Positions 17,714 through 26,860 are shown, numbered from the stretch's first letter. The stretch: DNA of 64,000 nt from Candidatus Methanomethylicaceae archaeon (GCA_026414165.1 JAOAJN010000006.1:1-64000); one strand, 5' to 3'. Notes: generated by a model from the sequence alone, not told the origin. A program made the numbers and translations.

Positions 17714-17824
17714 CGCCTCTTGGAGTGCTAAACATTTAAGGGTCTTATAAATTTCTGCCTTTGATCATAAGTGCAGGGCTTTGTTCTTAATGAGTGGAAA
17801 GGTAACCAAAAGTTTTTTAGTTGG

Positions 17825-17841
17825 ATGGATAGACTATCCAT
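17825..17841. promoter_or_regulatory. 17-base palindrome, copy 2 (candidate operator of the ECF S-component gene)
   Basis: ATGGATAGACTATCCAT has the same 7-base arms and 3-base spacing as the site at 3-19. It ends exactly one base before the ATG at 17842. A TATA-like TTTTTTAG at 17813-17820 would place transcription near 17842, so a bound protein would cover the transcription start. This is a typical arrangement for repression. The regulator is unknown. Confidence 0.6.
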
Positions 17842-18420
17842 ATGGTACTGTGTATGGTAGAAGGGTTGCCAAGAGTAAAGATGATAACATACACAGCTAT
17901 GGTGATAGCCTTAGCGGTATCACTAAGGCTAATCAAGTACTCCCTTTTTGGTTCCATTCAATTTGTAAATTTTCCTGCAGTGTTTACCATAATAGGTGGC
18001 GCTCTCCTAGGCCCAACATCGGGAGTGGTGACAGGATTTGCATCCTATGTATTGTCTGACATTATGATCGGGCTACCCGGACCTTGGACAGCTGTGAACT
18101 CTATTTTGATGGGGGGAGTCGGTTTTTTAAGCGGTCTTATATGGGGAAGGAATGGTGTAAAACAGATTGGAAAGCTGGGGCTTGCCGTCGGAGCCTATAT
18201 AATGTTGCTAGTGTTTGATATCACAAATTCTTGGGCATTACTGGTCATTATGGGTTTTGATTGGTTCAGTGCCCTGATCATTGGAATAGTCGGTCTATTC
18301 TTGCCAGCGGCAGGGGGTTTCCTTTACGGGGTCGGACCAATAACTGAGGCGACCACAGTAATACTAATAGTAACATTGGTTAGTGTGATCAAGAGAAATG
18401 GGTTTTTACTGAGAACATAA
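17842..18420 (+). CDS. ECF transporter S-component, substrate unknown
   Basis: This 192-residue protein has six hydrophobic segments and S-component features: LLGPTSGVVTGFASYVLSD near residues 52-70 and GPWTAVNSILMGGVGFLSGL near 76-95. S-components bind a vitamin or metal and pair with a shared EcfT/EcfA module that is absent here. In-frame ATGs at 17842, 17854 and 17878 are possible; the TATA spacing favours 17842. A DUF4430-type protein, a domain linked to corrinoids in known families, is encoded tail to tail, which makes a corrinoid substrate a reasonable guess only. Confidence 0.75.
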   Translation: MVLCMVEGLPRVKMITYTAMVIALAVSLRLIKYSLFGSIQFVNFPAVFTIIGGALLGPTSGVVTGFASYVLSDIMIGLPGPWTAVNSILMGGVGFLSGLIWGRNGVKQIGKLGLAVGAYIMLLVFDITNSWALLVIMGFDWFSALIIGIVGLFLPAAGGFLYGVGPITEATTVILIVTLVSVIKRNGFLLRT

Positions 18421-18484
18421 CACTACAATGTAAGAGAGAAAGGGGTAAAAAGAAAGGGAAAAACGAAAAGTTAAGCAAAAACTT

Positions 18485-18967
18485 CTAGAACTTCGTGAGT
18501 TCCCACTTTATCGTCTCGCCGTTCTTAAGTACATATTGGTCTGCACCCACAGGACCCATACTCCACCCATTGGATGTCCATGTATACCATATCCAGTATT
18601 TGTTTTTCGCCGGATCTTCTGAGACACCGTTTATGGAGTTTATCCAGATGCCCATTGATGGGTATACTGTGAAAACCACCTTGCATAGCTTTGATGTGGC
18701 ATTGAAAAGGGTATAACCTATTGGCAGATATGTGTCGTTGAACCAAGTAACTGTCCCATTGCCATAACTGACCGCGAAGTTTACTTTGATTGCAACATTT
18801 GAGACAATGGATTGGAGGCTCTCTATCGTTGCCTGTTGCCTTTGCGAAAGCATATAATAGTTAGAGGTTGCGACGGTAGCTCCTACTGCCCAAACCAGAA
18901 AAACAATAGAAACTATTGCCCATATGTTGATCTTCAAATTGCCTCCCCATTTGGACAGATAATCCAT
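18485..18967 (-). CDS. Membrane-anchored DUF4430-type (transcobalamin C-terminal-like) protein
   Basis: This 160-residue protein has one N-terminal membrane segment (IWAIVSIVFLVWAVGATVA, residues 14-32), a short coil and an extracytoplasmic domain. The domain shows the DUF4430 pattern: a strand ending in GNGTVTWFNDT, a WINSINGV strand, a WIWYTWTSNGW strand and a closing DQYVLKNGETIKWE. Related domains bind cobalamin in transcobalamins. A longer frame opens to 19234, but the ATG at 18967 sits about 29 bases from a TATA box, implying a leaderless transcript. Confidence 0.7.
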   Translation of the reverse strand: MDYLSKWGGNLKINIWAIVSIVFLVWAVGATVATSNYYMLSQRQQATIESLQSIVSNVAIKVNFAVSYGNGTVTWFNDTYLPIGYTLFNATSKLCKVVFTVYPSMGIWINSINGVSEDPAKNKYWIWYTWTSNGWSMGPVGADQYVLKNGETIKWELTKF

Positions 18968-18992
18968 CCATAATATAAGGATTACTGGTGAA

Positions 18993-19000
18993 TTTATAAG
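18993..19000. promoter_or_regulatory. Shared TATA box for two divergent leaderless genes
   Basis: TTTATAAG at 18993-19000 reads as CTTATAAA on the other strand. Its centre is about 29.5 bases from both the ATG at 18967 (- strand) and the ATG at 19026 (+ strand). Archaeal transcription starts about 25-28 bases from the TATA centre, so both genes could be transcribed leaderless or nearly so from one element. Confidence 0.55.
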
Positions 19001-19025
19001 TACAAGAAAAATTGAATAGACTTGT

Positions 19026-19469
19026 ATGATGGGTAAAGGTAAAGCGTTATCTTTTGGAATGGAGATCGTTAGCGCACTGCCAGGTTTCTCCTGTAGGAGA
19101 TGTGCAAGTTGTTGTAAAGGCAAGGTTGTAGTACTTACAGACCAAGATATATCTAGGCTCAAGCCCCACGCAAAAAAAGAGTTCTTCGTGAGAACTTCGA
19201 AACTTGAAAAGATTCTTACAGGGGCGGAGCACAAGATTTTAATGGTTGATGGTCATTGCGTATTTCTCAATGGAAATTTTTGTACCGTTTATGAATATAG
19301 ACCAGATACATGTAGGAGGCATCCTTTTCTGGTTACCGATCGGTATATTCTTGTAGCCAAAGAGTGTCCGGGCATCGATTGGGGGCGAACCCAAAAAACT
19401 GATTACTACAAAGAACTTTCGAAAAGTATAGCCCACAATATAGAGGAGATTCTTGACAGGAATCATTAG
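19026..19469 (+). CDS. YkgJ-family cysteine-cluster protein (Zn/Fe-chelating)
   Basis: This 147-residue protein has the YkgJ pattern: CRRCASCCKG near residues 23-30, then HCVFL, FCTVYEYRPDTCRRHPF and a late AKECPG cysteine. The family binds zinc or an iron-sulfur cluster and has no settled function. The start may be either ATG of the pair at 19026/19029. It is divergent from the DUF4430-type gene through one TATA box, and convergent with the mevalonate kinase gene. Confidence 0.85.
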   Translation: MMGKGKALSFGMEIVSALPGFSCRRCASCCKGKVVVLTDQDISRLKPHAKKEFFVRTSKLEKILTGAEHKILMVDGHCVFLNGNFCTVYEYRPDTCRRHPFLVTDRYILVAKECPGIDWGRTQKTDYYKELSKSIAHNIEEILDRNH

Positions 19470-19500
19470 ATCTTAAGGGTAAGTAAATGGGCAAAGGTGC

Positions 19501-20520
19501 TTAATGTCCATGAGAAGATTCTTCAATTCTCAGACCAGGACTTGAAAGCGATACCTCGAATGGCATCCCTCCAGCCAGCCTGATTGCGAGGGAGACCTCC
19601 CTCACCCTATCGGGACAGAGTGCTAAGATGCAACCGCCACCACCTGCCCCAGTCATTTTTGATCCCAAGGCGCCCGCGCTCCTTGATGCGTAAACCATGT
19701 CGTTTAGTGCCTTTGTAGAGACTCCCAACGAGTCCAATAATCCATGGTTGATGTTCATGAGAGACCCAAAGGACTTCATGTCTCCCTTTTTAATACAAGC
19801 CCGGGCCTCTTCCACTAATAGACCAATAGCATCCATGATTAGATCAATCACCTGGGGGTTGCGATCCTTTGCAGCCTTCACTTTTTTTAGTATCTGAGAG
19901 GTCGTCTCCTCCCTTTGGGTATACCCCAAAACAGATGCAAAATTGCATGGCATATCTATGCGCTCCATGAGGGGCTTTGTGCCTTCGGGCTTGATATATA
20001 GGGTGCCCCCGTAGGTGGTTATCGCAGTATCCATTGGGCTCGCGAGCCCCTGGACGGCAACCTCTGTGGCGTGACCCATTCTCGCAATATCATTAAGGTC
20101 TATATCGTATCCAAGGAGCACCGAGTATGCCGCAACCGTTCCGACAGATATTGCGGCGGACGTTCCAAGACCAGCCCCGATCGGCATTTCAGACTGAACA
20201 ATTATGTTTGCGCCCGATTTTTTCCCGTAGTGCCCGGATGTAACCTCTATAGCCTTAAGTATGTAGCGCAGGGGTTCTAGAATTTGGGTTTTCCTCTCCC
20301 CTGCCTCCAACTCAAAATCGCTCAGCCCACCGTTTATCTTTAATGATAATCCTTGAAGTTTTAGGTCGGGTGATAGTACCTTTATGGAGGAGTCACTTCT
20401 ACTCTCTGCTTTTATGTAAATCCGCCTATTGATTGCGGATACAAGTGCGGGTCTTCCATAGACTACCGCATGCTCACCCAGTAAAGTGACTTTGCCGGGC
20501 ACGGATACTGTTATTTGCAT
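19501..20520 (-). CDS. mvk: Mevalonate kinase
   Basis: This GHMP kinase phosphorylates mevalonate in the archaeal isoprenoid lipid pathway. The N-terminus is VPGKVTLLGEHAVVYGRPAL, the ATP loop is MPIGAGLGTSAAISVG near residues 110-125, and the C-terminal motif is SKMTGAGGGGCILAL. The length of 339 residues is normal. Start ATG at 20520. It has its own upstream region with a CTTATAAG box near 20580, shared with the divergent TldD-family gene. Confidence 0.95.
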   Translation of the reverse strand: MQITVSVPGKVTLLGEHAVVYGRPALVSAINRRIYIKAESRSDSSIKVLSPDLKLQGLSLKINGGLSDFELEAGERKTQILEPLRYILKAIEVTSGHYGKKSGANIIVQSEMPIGAGLGTSAAISVGTVAAYSVLLGYDIDLNDIARMGHATEVAVQGLASPMDTAITTYGGTLYIKPEGTKPLMERIDMPCNFASVLGYTQREETTSQILKKVKAAKDRNPQVIDLIMDAIGLLVEEARACIKKGDMKSFGSLMNINHGLLDSLGVSTKALNDMVYASRSAGALGSKMTGAGGGGCILALCPDRVREVSLAIRLAGGMPFEVSLSSPGLRIEESSHGH

Positions 20521-20674
20521 TAAACCACCCGTCCAAACATCTATCTTCAGATCACTTAACCTATTTCACTGAAAACCAAACTTATAAGCAGTTTCACCTA
20601 AAGAAGATTCTAATCGATGACTCCCGATATGGTTAAAACTAATTTCCCATAAAATACCAGAAAAGGGGATTCTC

Positions 20675-22000
20675 ATGAAAGAGAAACTCTTCTCAATTGG
20701 TGAGGAGGTGTTGAAGACTCTACTTCAGAAGGGGGCTGACGGGGGCATAGTGATAACTGCGCACAAAGATAGGGCTATGATAAGATTTGCAAACAATAGG
20801 ATAACGGTAGTTCAGAGTTGGTCTATCATGGGCGTGGATTTTCTGTGTACGCTTGGTAGGAGAAGGTTGATAGGAAGGGTTGAAGATTTCTCTGAAGGTG
20901 CGGTTAAATCGAGTGTTGAGAGGGCTTTGGCTGAGTCAAAACTCGTGCCCGAGGATAAAGAGTTTGTGCCCATACCTGAAGGGAATAAGTATGCTGCAAG
21001 GACGGCGAACGAAGAAATAGATCCCAATAGGATGAGTGAGAGTGTTAGGGATGCCGTGGATGCTGCCCTTAGAGAGGGTGCCGAGAGAGTTTCAGGAGTG
21101 CTCACTGGGGATATAACAAGGCGTTGTATACTGAGCGGTAGAGGGACTGAAGGGTATGACGAAAGATCCTCCTTTGAACTGAATGTCAGAGCCTTTAAGG
21201 GAGAGGCGTCCGGTCAGGGGTTGTCTTGTGCAACATCTATGAAATTCATTAATGCCAAGGGTGCTGGGGAGGAGGCAGGGTCGATTGTCAAGGAAGGGGC
21301 GAATTTCATAGGATGGAGCGAGGGCAAGTACAAAGTCCTTTTGGGACCGATAATAGCAGCAAACCTAATAGAACATCTGGGGGAGGCAGCTTCGGCCTTC
21401 TCTGTTGACACAGGCTTATCCTGCCTGGCAGGGAGGATCGGGAAGAGAGTCTTCTCTGAGAATTTTACTTTGATTGATGATGGATCAAGCGAGGATGGGC
21501 TCTCTTCAAGAACTTTTGACGATGAGGGAATAAAGACGAGGAAGAATATAATCGTAGAGAAGGGGGAGGTTAAGGGCTACCTCCACAATGTCAAGACTGC
21601 TGCAAAATTCAAAACAGAGAGTACTGGAAACGCGGGATGGATAATGCCATCACCTTGGAATTTGGTTGTCGAAGGAGGAAACGTTAGATTTGAAGAGGCC
21701 CTTGAAGACATTAAAAACGGTCTGTACGTTGTGAGTAACTGGTACACTAGGTTCCAAAATTACAGTACGGGAGACTTCTCCACAATATGCAGAGACGGCA
21801 TCTTCTTAATAGAGAACGGTAAGCTGAAGGGATCGCTGAAAGGGGTAAGGATTAGTGATAACCTAGTAAGGCTCTTCAGTTCAATAAGCGCAGTTTGTAA
21901 GGAACGGAAGTGGGTAAAGTGGTGGGAAGTTAGGACGCCCGCATATCTTCCGGCGATGGTAGCGAACGATGTTAGAATAACGAAAGCTCAGGGAGCTTAA
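20675..22000 (+). CDS. TldD/PmbA-family metalloprotease homologue (TldE type)
   Basis: This 441-residue protein has the TldD/PmbA architecture: an N-terminal domain with ITVVQSWSIMGVDF and a C-terminal half with STGNAGWIMPSPWNLVVEGG and TGDFSTICRDGIFLIENGKL. Catalytic TldD subunits carry HExxxH. The matching stretch here is LIEHLGEAAS, so this looks like the non-catalytic TldE/PmbA partner. TldD and TldE normally form a heterodimer and sit together, but no tldD lies in this window. The start ATG at 20675 follows a GGGGATT purine stretch. Confidence 0.83.
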   Translation: MKEKLFSIGEEVLKTLLQKGADGGIVITAHKDRAMIRFANNRITVVQSWSIMGVDFLCTLGRRRLIGRVEDFSEGAVKSSVERALAESKLVPEDKEFVPIPEGNKYAARTANEEIDPNRMSESVRDAVDAALREGAERVSGVLTGDITRRCILSGRGTEGYDERSSFELNVRAFKGEASGQGLSCATSMKFINAKGAGEEAGSIVKEGANFIGWSEGKYKVLLGPIIAANLIEHLGEAASAFSVDTGLSCLAGRIGKRVFSENFTLIDDGSSEDGLSSRTFDDEGIKTRKNIIVEKGEVKGYLHNVKTAAKFKTESTGNAGWIMPSPWNLVVEGGNVRFEEALEDIKNGLYVVSNWYTRFQNYSTGDFSTICRDGIFLIENGKLKGSLKGVRISDNLVRLFSSISAVCKERKWVKWWEVRTPAYLPAMVANDVRITKAQGA

Positions 22001-22133
22001 GTAAACTAGTAAATAGAAAAAAGGAAATAGTAAGACTATTTCCATAAAAAAGTAGATGAAAAAGTAACAAAGAAAAAATTAAATGAAAAGTAGAAAGCAT
22101 GTTTGATTAGCGAGGAATAAGGAGAGCGACTTA

Positions 22134-23486
22134 TCACTTCTCCACATCTGCGTCGGCAATCTTCAGAGCCTCATCGAAAGCGTCCATAGCGAAGTCGATC
22201 TGCTCTTTATTGATTATTAGTGGTGGCGCGATCACGAAGTGGCTTATCCAAGAAGATATGGACACTCCGCGTTTATTGAGCTCTGCCGCGACTTTGTCAA
22301 CCATCAGTGGAACGCCTGCCGCTTTGTCTGCGCGGGTATTGAATGGTTTCTTTGTCTTCCTGTTCTTCACGATCTCCAAAGCCCAGAATAGACCGATCCC
22401 TCTCACGTCGCCGACTGAGACGTGCCTGTCTTTCAGCTCGTTGAGCCTCTTGCCAAGGTATTGACCCATCTTCTTCGCATTCTCGAATAGGTTGAGGCGT
22501 TTATACTCATTAATGGCAGCTATTACTGGCGCCATGGCCAACGGGTGAGCTTCGTAGGTGTGACCATGTGCAAAGTAATTCTCCTCAAAGTAATCAGCAA
22601 TCTTTCGGGTCGTAGCAGTTATACCCAATGGTGTGTAAGCACCAGTGCTTCCTTTTGCTGTGGTGAGAATGTCAGGCTTTACCCCCCAGTTGTCAACGGC
22701 AAACCATGTACCAGTTCTGCCCCAGCCGGACATAACCTCATCCGCTATGAATATTACATTGTTCTCCTCTGCGATCTGCTTAAGTCTGGGCAAGTATTCC
22801 TTGACGGGCACTAATACTCCGTTGGTTCCAACAACAGGCTCAACTATAATTCCAGCAACATTTGCCTCATTCTTTATCATGTAGTCCACGTATTCAGCAC
22901 AGGTTATGCCACAGTCAGGATACTCCTGCTTGAATGGGCACCTGTAGCAGTAACAGTCCGGTGCAAATATTACGCTTGAGATCTTGCCTGTTGGCTCTAC
23001 GAACCATCTCCTTGGATCACCAGTGCAGGCGACAGAGCCCATTGTAGATCCATGGTAGGAGTAGTATCTAGAGATAATTTTGTACGCACCTCTTGGCTTC
23101 TGGTACATCATCACGATCTTGAGGGCCGCCTCATTAGCCTCGGTGCCAGAGGTGGAGTAAAAGATCTTTTCGAGTCCCTGTGGCAATACTTCAACGAGTG
23201 CTTGGCTTACCCTTGCCCGAACTTCAACGGCGTAGGCAGGGGATATGTATGGCATCTTCTTAGCTTGTTCTATTATGGCATCGATCACAGCCTTGTTCTT
23301 GTGACCGAGGTTGGAGCACATTAGCTGTGAGGAGAAGTCCAGCAGTTTCCTCCCACTAACATCCGTGAAGTATACCCCTTCAGCATCTACGATGTGGGGC
23401 GGCTTTTTCCAAGCTTTTTGGGCACGCCATGTGCCATAGGTATATTTTGCCACTAATTCAACAATTTCATCAGGTTGTCCCGACAA
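22134..23486 (-). CDS. Class III aminotransferase (omega-amino acid:pyruvate type)
   Basis: This PLP-dependent enzyme of 450 residues has FYSTSGTEANEAALK near residue 108, IIVEPVVGTNG near 217, IADEVMSGWGRTG near 247 and the PLP lysine in TTAKGSTGAYTPLG near 280. It resembles taurine- or beta-alanine-pyruvate aminotransferases, but the amino donor cannot be fixed. A cysteine cluster (CYCYRCPF, then CGITCAEY, residues about 173-196) is noteworthy and recurs in some members of this group. Monocistronic, with a Gly-rich purine ribosome site before the ATG. Confidence 0.87.
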   Translation of the reverse strand: MSGQPDEIVELVAKYTYGTWRAQKAWKKPPHIVDAEGVYFTDVSGRKLLDFSSQLMCSNLGHKNKAVIDAIIEQAKKMPYISPAYAVEVRARVSQALVEVLPQGLEKIFYSTSGTEANEAALKIVMMYQKPRGAYKIISRYYSYHGSTMGSVACTGDPRRWFVEPTGKISSVIFAPDCYCYRCPFKQEYPDCGITCAEYVDYMIKNEANVAGIIVEPVVGTNGVLVPVKEYLPRLKQIAEENNVIFIADEVMSGWGRTGTWFAVDNWGVKPDILTTAKGSTGAYTPLGITATTRKIADYFEENYFAHGHTYEAHPLAMAPVIAAINEYKRLNLFENAKKMGQYLGKRLNELKDRHVSVGDVRGIGLFWALEIVKNRKTKKPFNTRADKAAGVPLMVDKVAAELNKRGVSISSWISHFVIAPPLIINKEQIDFAMDAFDEALKIADADVEK

Positions 23487-23657
23487 GTTTCGGCCTCCTG
23501 TAATGCGTATGGATTGATTGCAGATAGTATTAAGCTTTTGCTATAAATTTTAATTTAATATTATGGATAAAAATTGTCGGAATGAGGTGTTGTCGACATA
23601 GGTCTGGCTGAATGTTTTAAAAACAAGAAGCCCGCTTATATGATAGGTTGAGTTGGG

Positions 23658-24920
23658 ATGGCAGTCCTTTCGAGAAAGAGAGGTTTTGAGGGTCTGAAAA
23701 AAGTAAAAGAGGCACTTGAATTGGTTATGAAGTTCTGCGGATCGAAGAGTTTAGGGTCTGAGGCAATACTTTCCAAAGAGGCTCATGGTAGAGTCTTGGA
23801 ATATGATGTAATATCAAAGATCGATGTTCCACCTTACGATAGGTCGGCTGTAGACGGTTTTGCAGTGAGAGCCCACGAAACTTTCAGTGCGAGTCCGTCC
23901 AACCCTGCTTTCTTTAGGCTCAAAGGAACCATCGAGGCAGGATCAAGCGCAGGTGAGATCTCTGAGGGAGAATGTTACGAAGTTTTTACAGGAGCGCCTA
24001 TGCCAAAAGGTGCAGATGCTGTGGTAATGCTGGAGGATTGTGAGATTGAGGGAGAGTATGTAAAGGTCAAGAGAGCGGTTCCCAAGTTTGCTAATGTATC
24101 AATAAGGGGAGAGGACATAAAGGCAGGGGAGGTCGTTATCCGGAGGGGCGAGCTCTTGAGACCTTGGCATATAGGGGTTCTGGCTTCAATAGGCGAGGAG
24201 AGGGTGGTCGTAAGAAGGAGGCCAAAAGTAGCCATCTTCTCAACCGGCGAGGAATTGATTGATTTTGAGAATGCAAAAAATATCTCGAATAAGATTTTGG
24301 ACTCGACGAGGCCGATGATTGCAGGAGCCTTGAAGGAGATCGGATGCGAGGTTGTGGATCGGGGTATTGTGCCAGACGATTTCGACCGGATTTCAGATGA
24401 GCTAATCGACTTGTCTAAGATAGCGGACATGATTATAACTATTGGTGGGACTTCGATGGGCGGGAAGGATCTGGTTCCAGAGGTCATAAGTACCAAATTT
24501 TTTGTCGTCTTCCACGGGCTTGCAGTAAAACCTGGTAAGCCAACAGGGTTCGGCATTGTTAATGATGTTCCCGTGGTGATGTTGCCGGGCTATCCAGTCT
24601 CGGCATATATCGGTTTTGAGAATATAGTCATGCCCGTCTTATATACTTGGACGGGGAAGGCGCCCCCAAAGAGGGAGAAAGTTAGGGCGATTATGGCGAG
24701 GAGGGTGGCAAGCACGCCAGGTATAAGGCACTTCCTTAGGGTGATGCTGGTTAAGAGGGAAGAAAAACTGTTCGCAGAGCCCATAGCGATCACCGGCTCA
24801 GGTCTCCTATCTTCCATAACAAAGGCGGACGGGCTTGTGATCATCACCGAAGATCTCGAAGGCCTTGAGGAAGGATCTGAAGTAGAGGTAGAGTTGCTCA
24901 GGGAGGGGTTCTCTCGTTGA
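23658..24920 (+). CDS. moeA: Molybdopterin molybdotransferase (MoeA)
   Basis: MoeA inserts molybdate or tungstate into adenylated molybdopterin. This 420-residue copy shows VPPYDRSAVDGFAVRA near residue 57, GAPMPKGADAVVMLED near 114, the IFSTGEEL loop near 195, TIGGTSMGGKDLVPE near 262 and VKPGKPTGFG...LPGYPVSA near 295-315. The start ATG at 23658 follows GTTGGG. It overlaps the second moeA by 4 bases; the pair suggests a molybdenum- or tungsten-dependent enzyme elsewhere in the genome. Confidence 0.93.
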   Translation: MAVLSRKRGFEGLKKVKEALELVMKFCGSKSLGSEAILSKEAHGRVLEYDVISKIDVPPYDRSAVDGFAVRAHETFSASPSNPAFFRLKGTIEAGSSAGEISEGECYEVFTGAPMPKGADAVVMLEDCEIEGEYVKVKRAVPKFANVSIRGEDIKAGEVVIRRGELLRPWHIGVLASIGEERVVVRRRPKVAIFSTGEELIDFENAKNISNKILDSTRPMIAGALKEIGCEVVDRGIVPDDFDRISDELIDLSKIADMIITIGGTSMGGKDLVPEVISTKFFVVFHGLAVKPGKPTGFGIVNDVPVVMLPGYPVSAYIGFENIVMPVLYTWTGKAPPKREKVRAIMARRVASTPGIRHFLRVMLVKREEKLFAEPIAITGSGLLSSITKADGLVIITEDLEGLEEGSEVEVELLREGFSR

Positions 24921-26860
24921 GAAGGATATTTCATAGATTGATGAGTATAGAAGAGGCAAAGGAAAGGATACTCAGCGGAGTCAAGAAGGACCTAGGGACC
25001 GAGGTCGTTAAGATATCAGACGCAGGTGGTAGGACTCTAGCAAACTCAATAATCTCGAAATTGGATCTGCCTCCTTTCGACAGGGCAGAGATGGACGGCT
25101 TTGCCGTGTATTCATCAGATCTGGAAGGTGCTTCAGAGCAGAAGCCAGTCGAACTGAGAGTCGTGGGCAGAATAGATGCAGGGGATGCCCTATTGAGGGA
25201 ACTTGGAAGGGGCGAGTGTTTCGAGATAGCTACTGGTGCACCAATGCCTAAGGGGGCAGACTCGGTAGTAATGGTCGAGTACACCAAAAAAGTTGGCGAC
25301 CATGTACAGATCTTCAGGGGAACCACGCCAGGAGAGAATGTGGCTTCTGCAGGTTCGGACATTCAGATGGGAGAGTTGGTTCTCAGAAGGGGGACGGTAT
25401 TAGGCAAAAGAGAGATTGGTCTACTCGCCGCAATCGGTCTTGAGGAGGTCGAGGTAGTGAGACGGATTAAGATCGGAGTGCTGTCCACCGGGGACGAGCT
25501 TTTGGGGCAGGGCGAAAGTCTTCAGTTCGGGAAGATCTATGATGCCAATGCGCCTTCTATATCCACAGCCCTTCGGGAGTATGGGGCAGAAGTTATCAAT
25601 CTGGGCAGAGCTAGGGACGACTATGAGGAAATAAAAACTCGGGTTAGGGACGGACTGAGTATTTGCGACGCGGTTATCTTGTCAGGAGGGACTTCTGCTG
25701 GTGCAGGAGATATTGTTTATAGGGTTCTTGAAGAGGTGTGTGATCAAGGCATCATTGTGCATGGTCTGAGCGTAAAGCCAGGAAAACCAACAGTTGTAGC
25801 ATTGCATCAAGGGAAGCCTGTCTTCGGGCTTCCGGGCTATCCAGTATCGGCATTAATGATCTTCAATGAGATAGTGAGACCTTACTTAGAGAGTGCATCT
25901 TCTGTTAGAAAGAGGGAGAATGCGAAAATTTTGGCAAAACTATCTGAGAGGGTCAACGCTGCGAAGGGAAGGAGGTGGTTTCTCCCAGTCCATGTAATAA
26001 AGAAAGGAGGACACAACATAGCCTACCCAATATTCGCGAGTTCAGGTGCCATCGGAACGCTCGCCAAGGCGGACGGTTACATTGTCATTCCTGAAGATGT
26101 AGAATTTCTGGACGAGGGTAAGGAAGTTCAGGTCAATTTGTTCAACGATGAAGAGGGTCTGGCAGAACTTGTTATAATTGGCAGCAATTGTCCAGCGCTG
26201 GATTTACTTCTAGAGATGCTCTTCAAAAGATCGGGTATAAGATCGAAAGTGGTAAATATTGGGTCCCTTGGAGGTCTAGAGGCAGTTTCCAAAATGGAGG
26301 CAGACATAGCAGGAATTCATCTGCTGGATCCGCAGACTATGAGGTATAATGAAGATTTTGTTAGAAAGTTTGGTCTTCCGGATGGAAGCCTGGTTAAGGG
26401 CTATAGGCGCCTTCAAGGGATAATCTTAAAGAAGGGCAATCCGAAATCGATAAGAGGTTTGGAGGATCTTTTAAGAAAAGACATAATGTTTGTAAACAGG
26501 AACAGAGGCTCTGGGACTAGGATTCTGACAGATCATATGTTGAGGAAGATCTGCAATAACTTAGGACTGGAATTTGAGGATGTTATTAAGAAGATCAGAG
26601 GGTATAGGTGGGAGGCTAAGACGCATTCAGCGGTAGCGGCGGCAGTGTATCAGGGAAGGGCAGATATGGGCATCGGCGTGATGACTGCTGCAGCAAACTA
26701 TGGACTTGATTTCATTCCCATCGGGTACGAAGAGTATGACTTTGTCGTCTCCCCTGAGAGTCTGAATAAGGAGGCAGTACAAGAGTTTTTGAGGTGCCTC
26801 AAATCGAAAGATTTCAAAGACGAGCTCTTGAAGCTGCCAGGTTATGATGCGTACTCCTAA
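24917..26860 (+). CDS. moeA: MoeA fused to a periplasmic-binding-protein-like domain
   Basis: Residues 1-410 form a second MoeA (LPPFDRAEMDGFAVYS, GAPMPKGADSVVMVEY, LSTGDEL, LSGGTSAGAGD, LPGYPVSAL). Residues about 415-647 form a PBP-like domain related to molybdate-binding ModE/LysR-type sensors (IIGSNCPALDLL, NRNRGSGTRILTDHML, YQGRADMGIGVM). This fusion is known in archaeal MoeA proteins and may present molybdate or tungstate to the enzyme. The TTG start overlaps the stop of the first moeA. Two paralogues in tandem often divide Mo and W use; that is inference here. Confidence 0.92.
   Translation: MRRIFHRLMSIEEAKERILSGVKKDLGTEVVKISDAGGRTLANSIISKLDLPPFDRAEMDGFAVYSSDLEGASEQKPVELRVVGRIDAGDALLRELGRGECFEIATGAPMPKGADSVVMVEYTKKVGDHVQIFRGTTPGENVASAGSDIQMGELVLRRGTVLGKREIGLLAAIGLEEVEVVRRIKIGVLSTGDELLGQGESLQFGKIYDANAPSISTALREYGAEVINLGRARDDYEEIKTRVRDGLSICDAVILSGGTSAGAGDIVYRVLEEVCDQGIIVHGLSVKPGKPTVVALHQGKPVFGLPGYPVSALMIFNEIVRPYLESASSVRKRENAKILAKLSERVNAAKGRRWFLPVHVIKKGGHNIAYPIFASSGAIGTLAKADGYIVIPEDVEFLDEGKEVQVNLFNDEEGLAELVIIGSNCPALDLLLEMLFKRSGIRSKVVNIGSLGGLEAVSKMEADIAGIHLLDPQTMRYNEDFVRKFGLPDGSLVKGYRRLQGIILKKGNPKSIRGLEDLLRKDIMFVNRNRGSGTRILTDHMLRKICNNLGLEFEDVIKKIRGYRWEAKTHSAVAAAVYQGRADMGIGVMTAAANYGLDFIPIGYEEYDFVVSPESLNKEAVQEFLRCLKSKDFKDELLKLPGYDAYS

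Noticed and set aside
13704..18000. Genomic island or mobile element around the transporter genes
   Set aside because: No integrase, transposase, repeats or tRNA target site; base composition looks like the surroundings.
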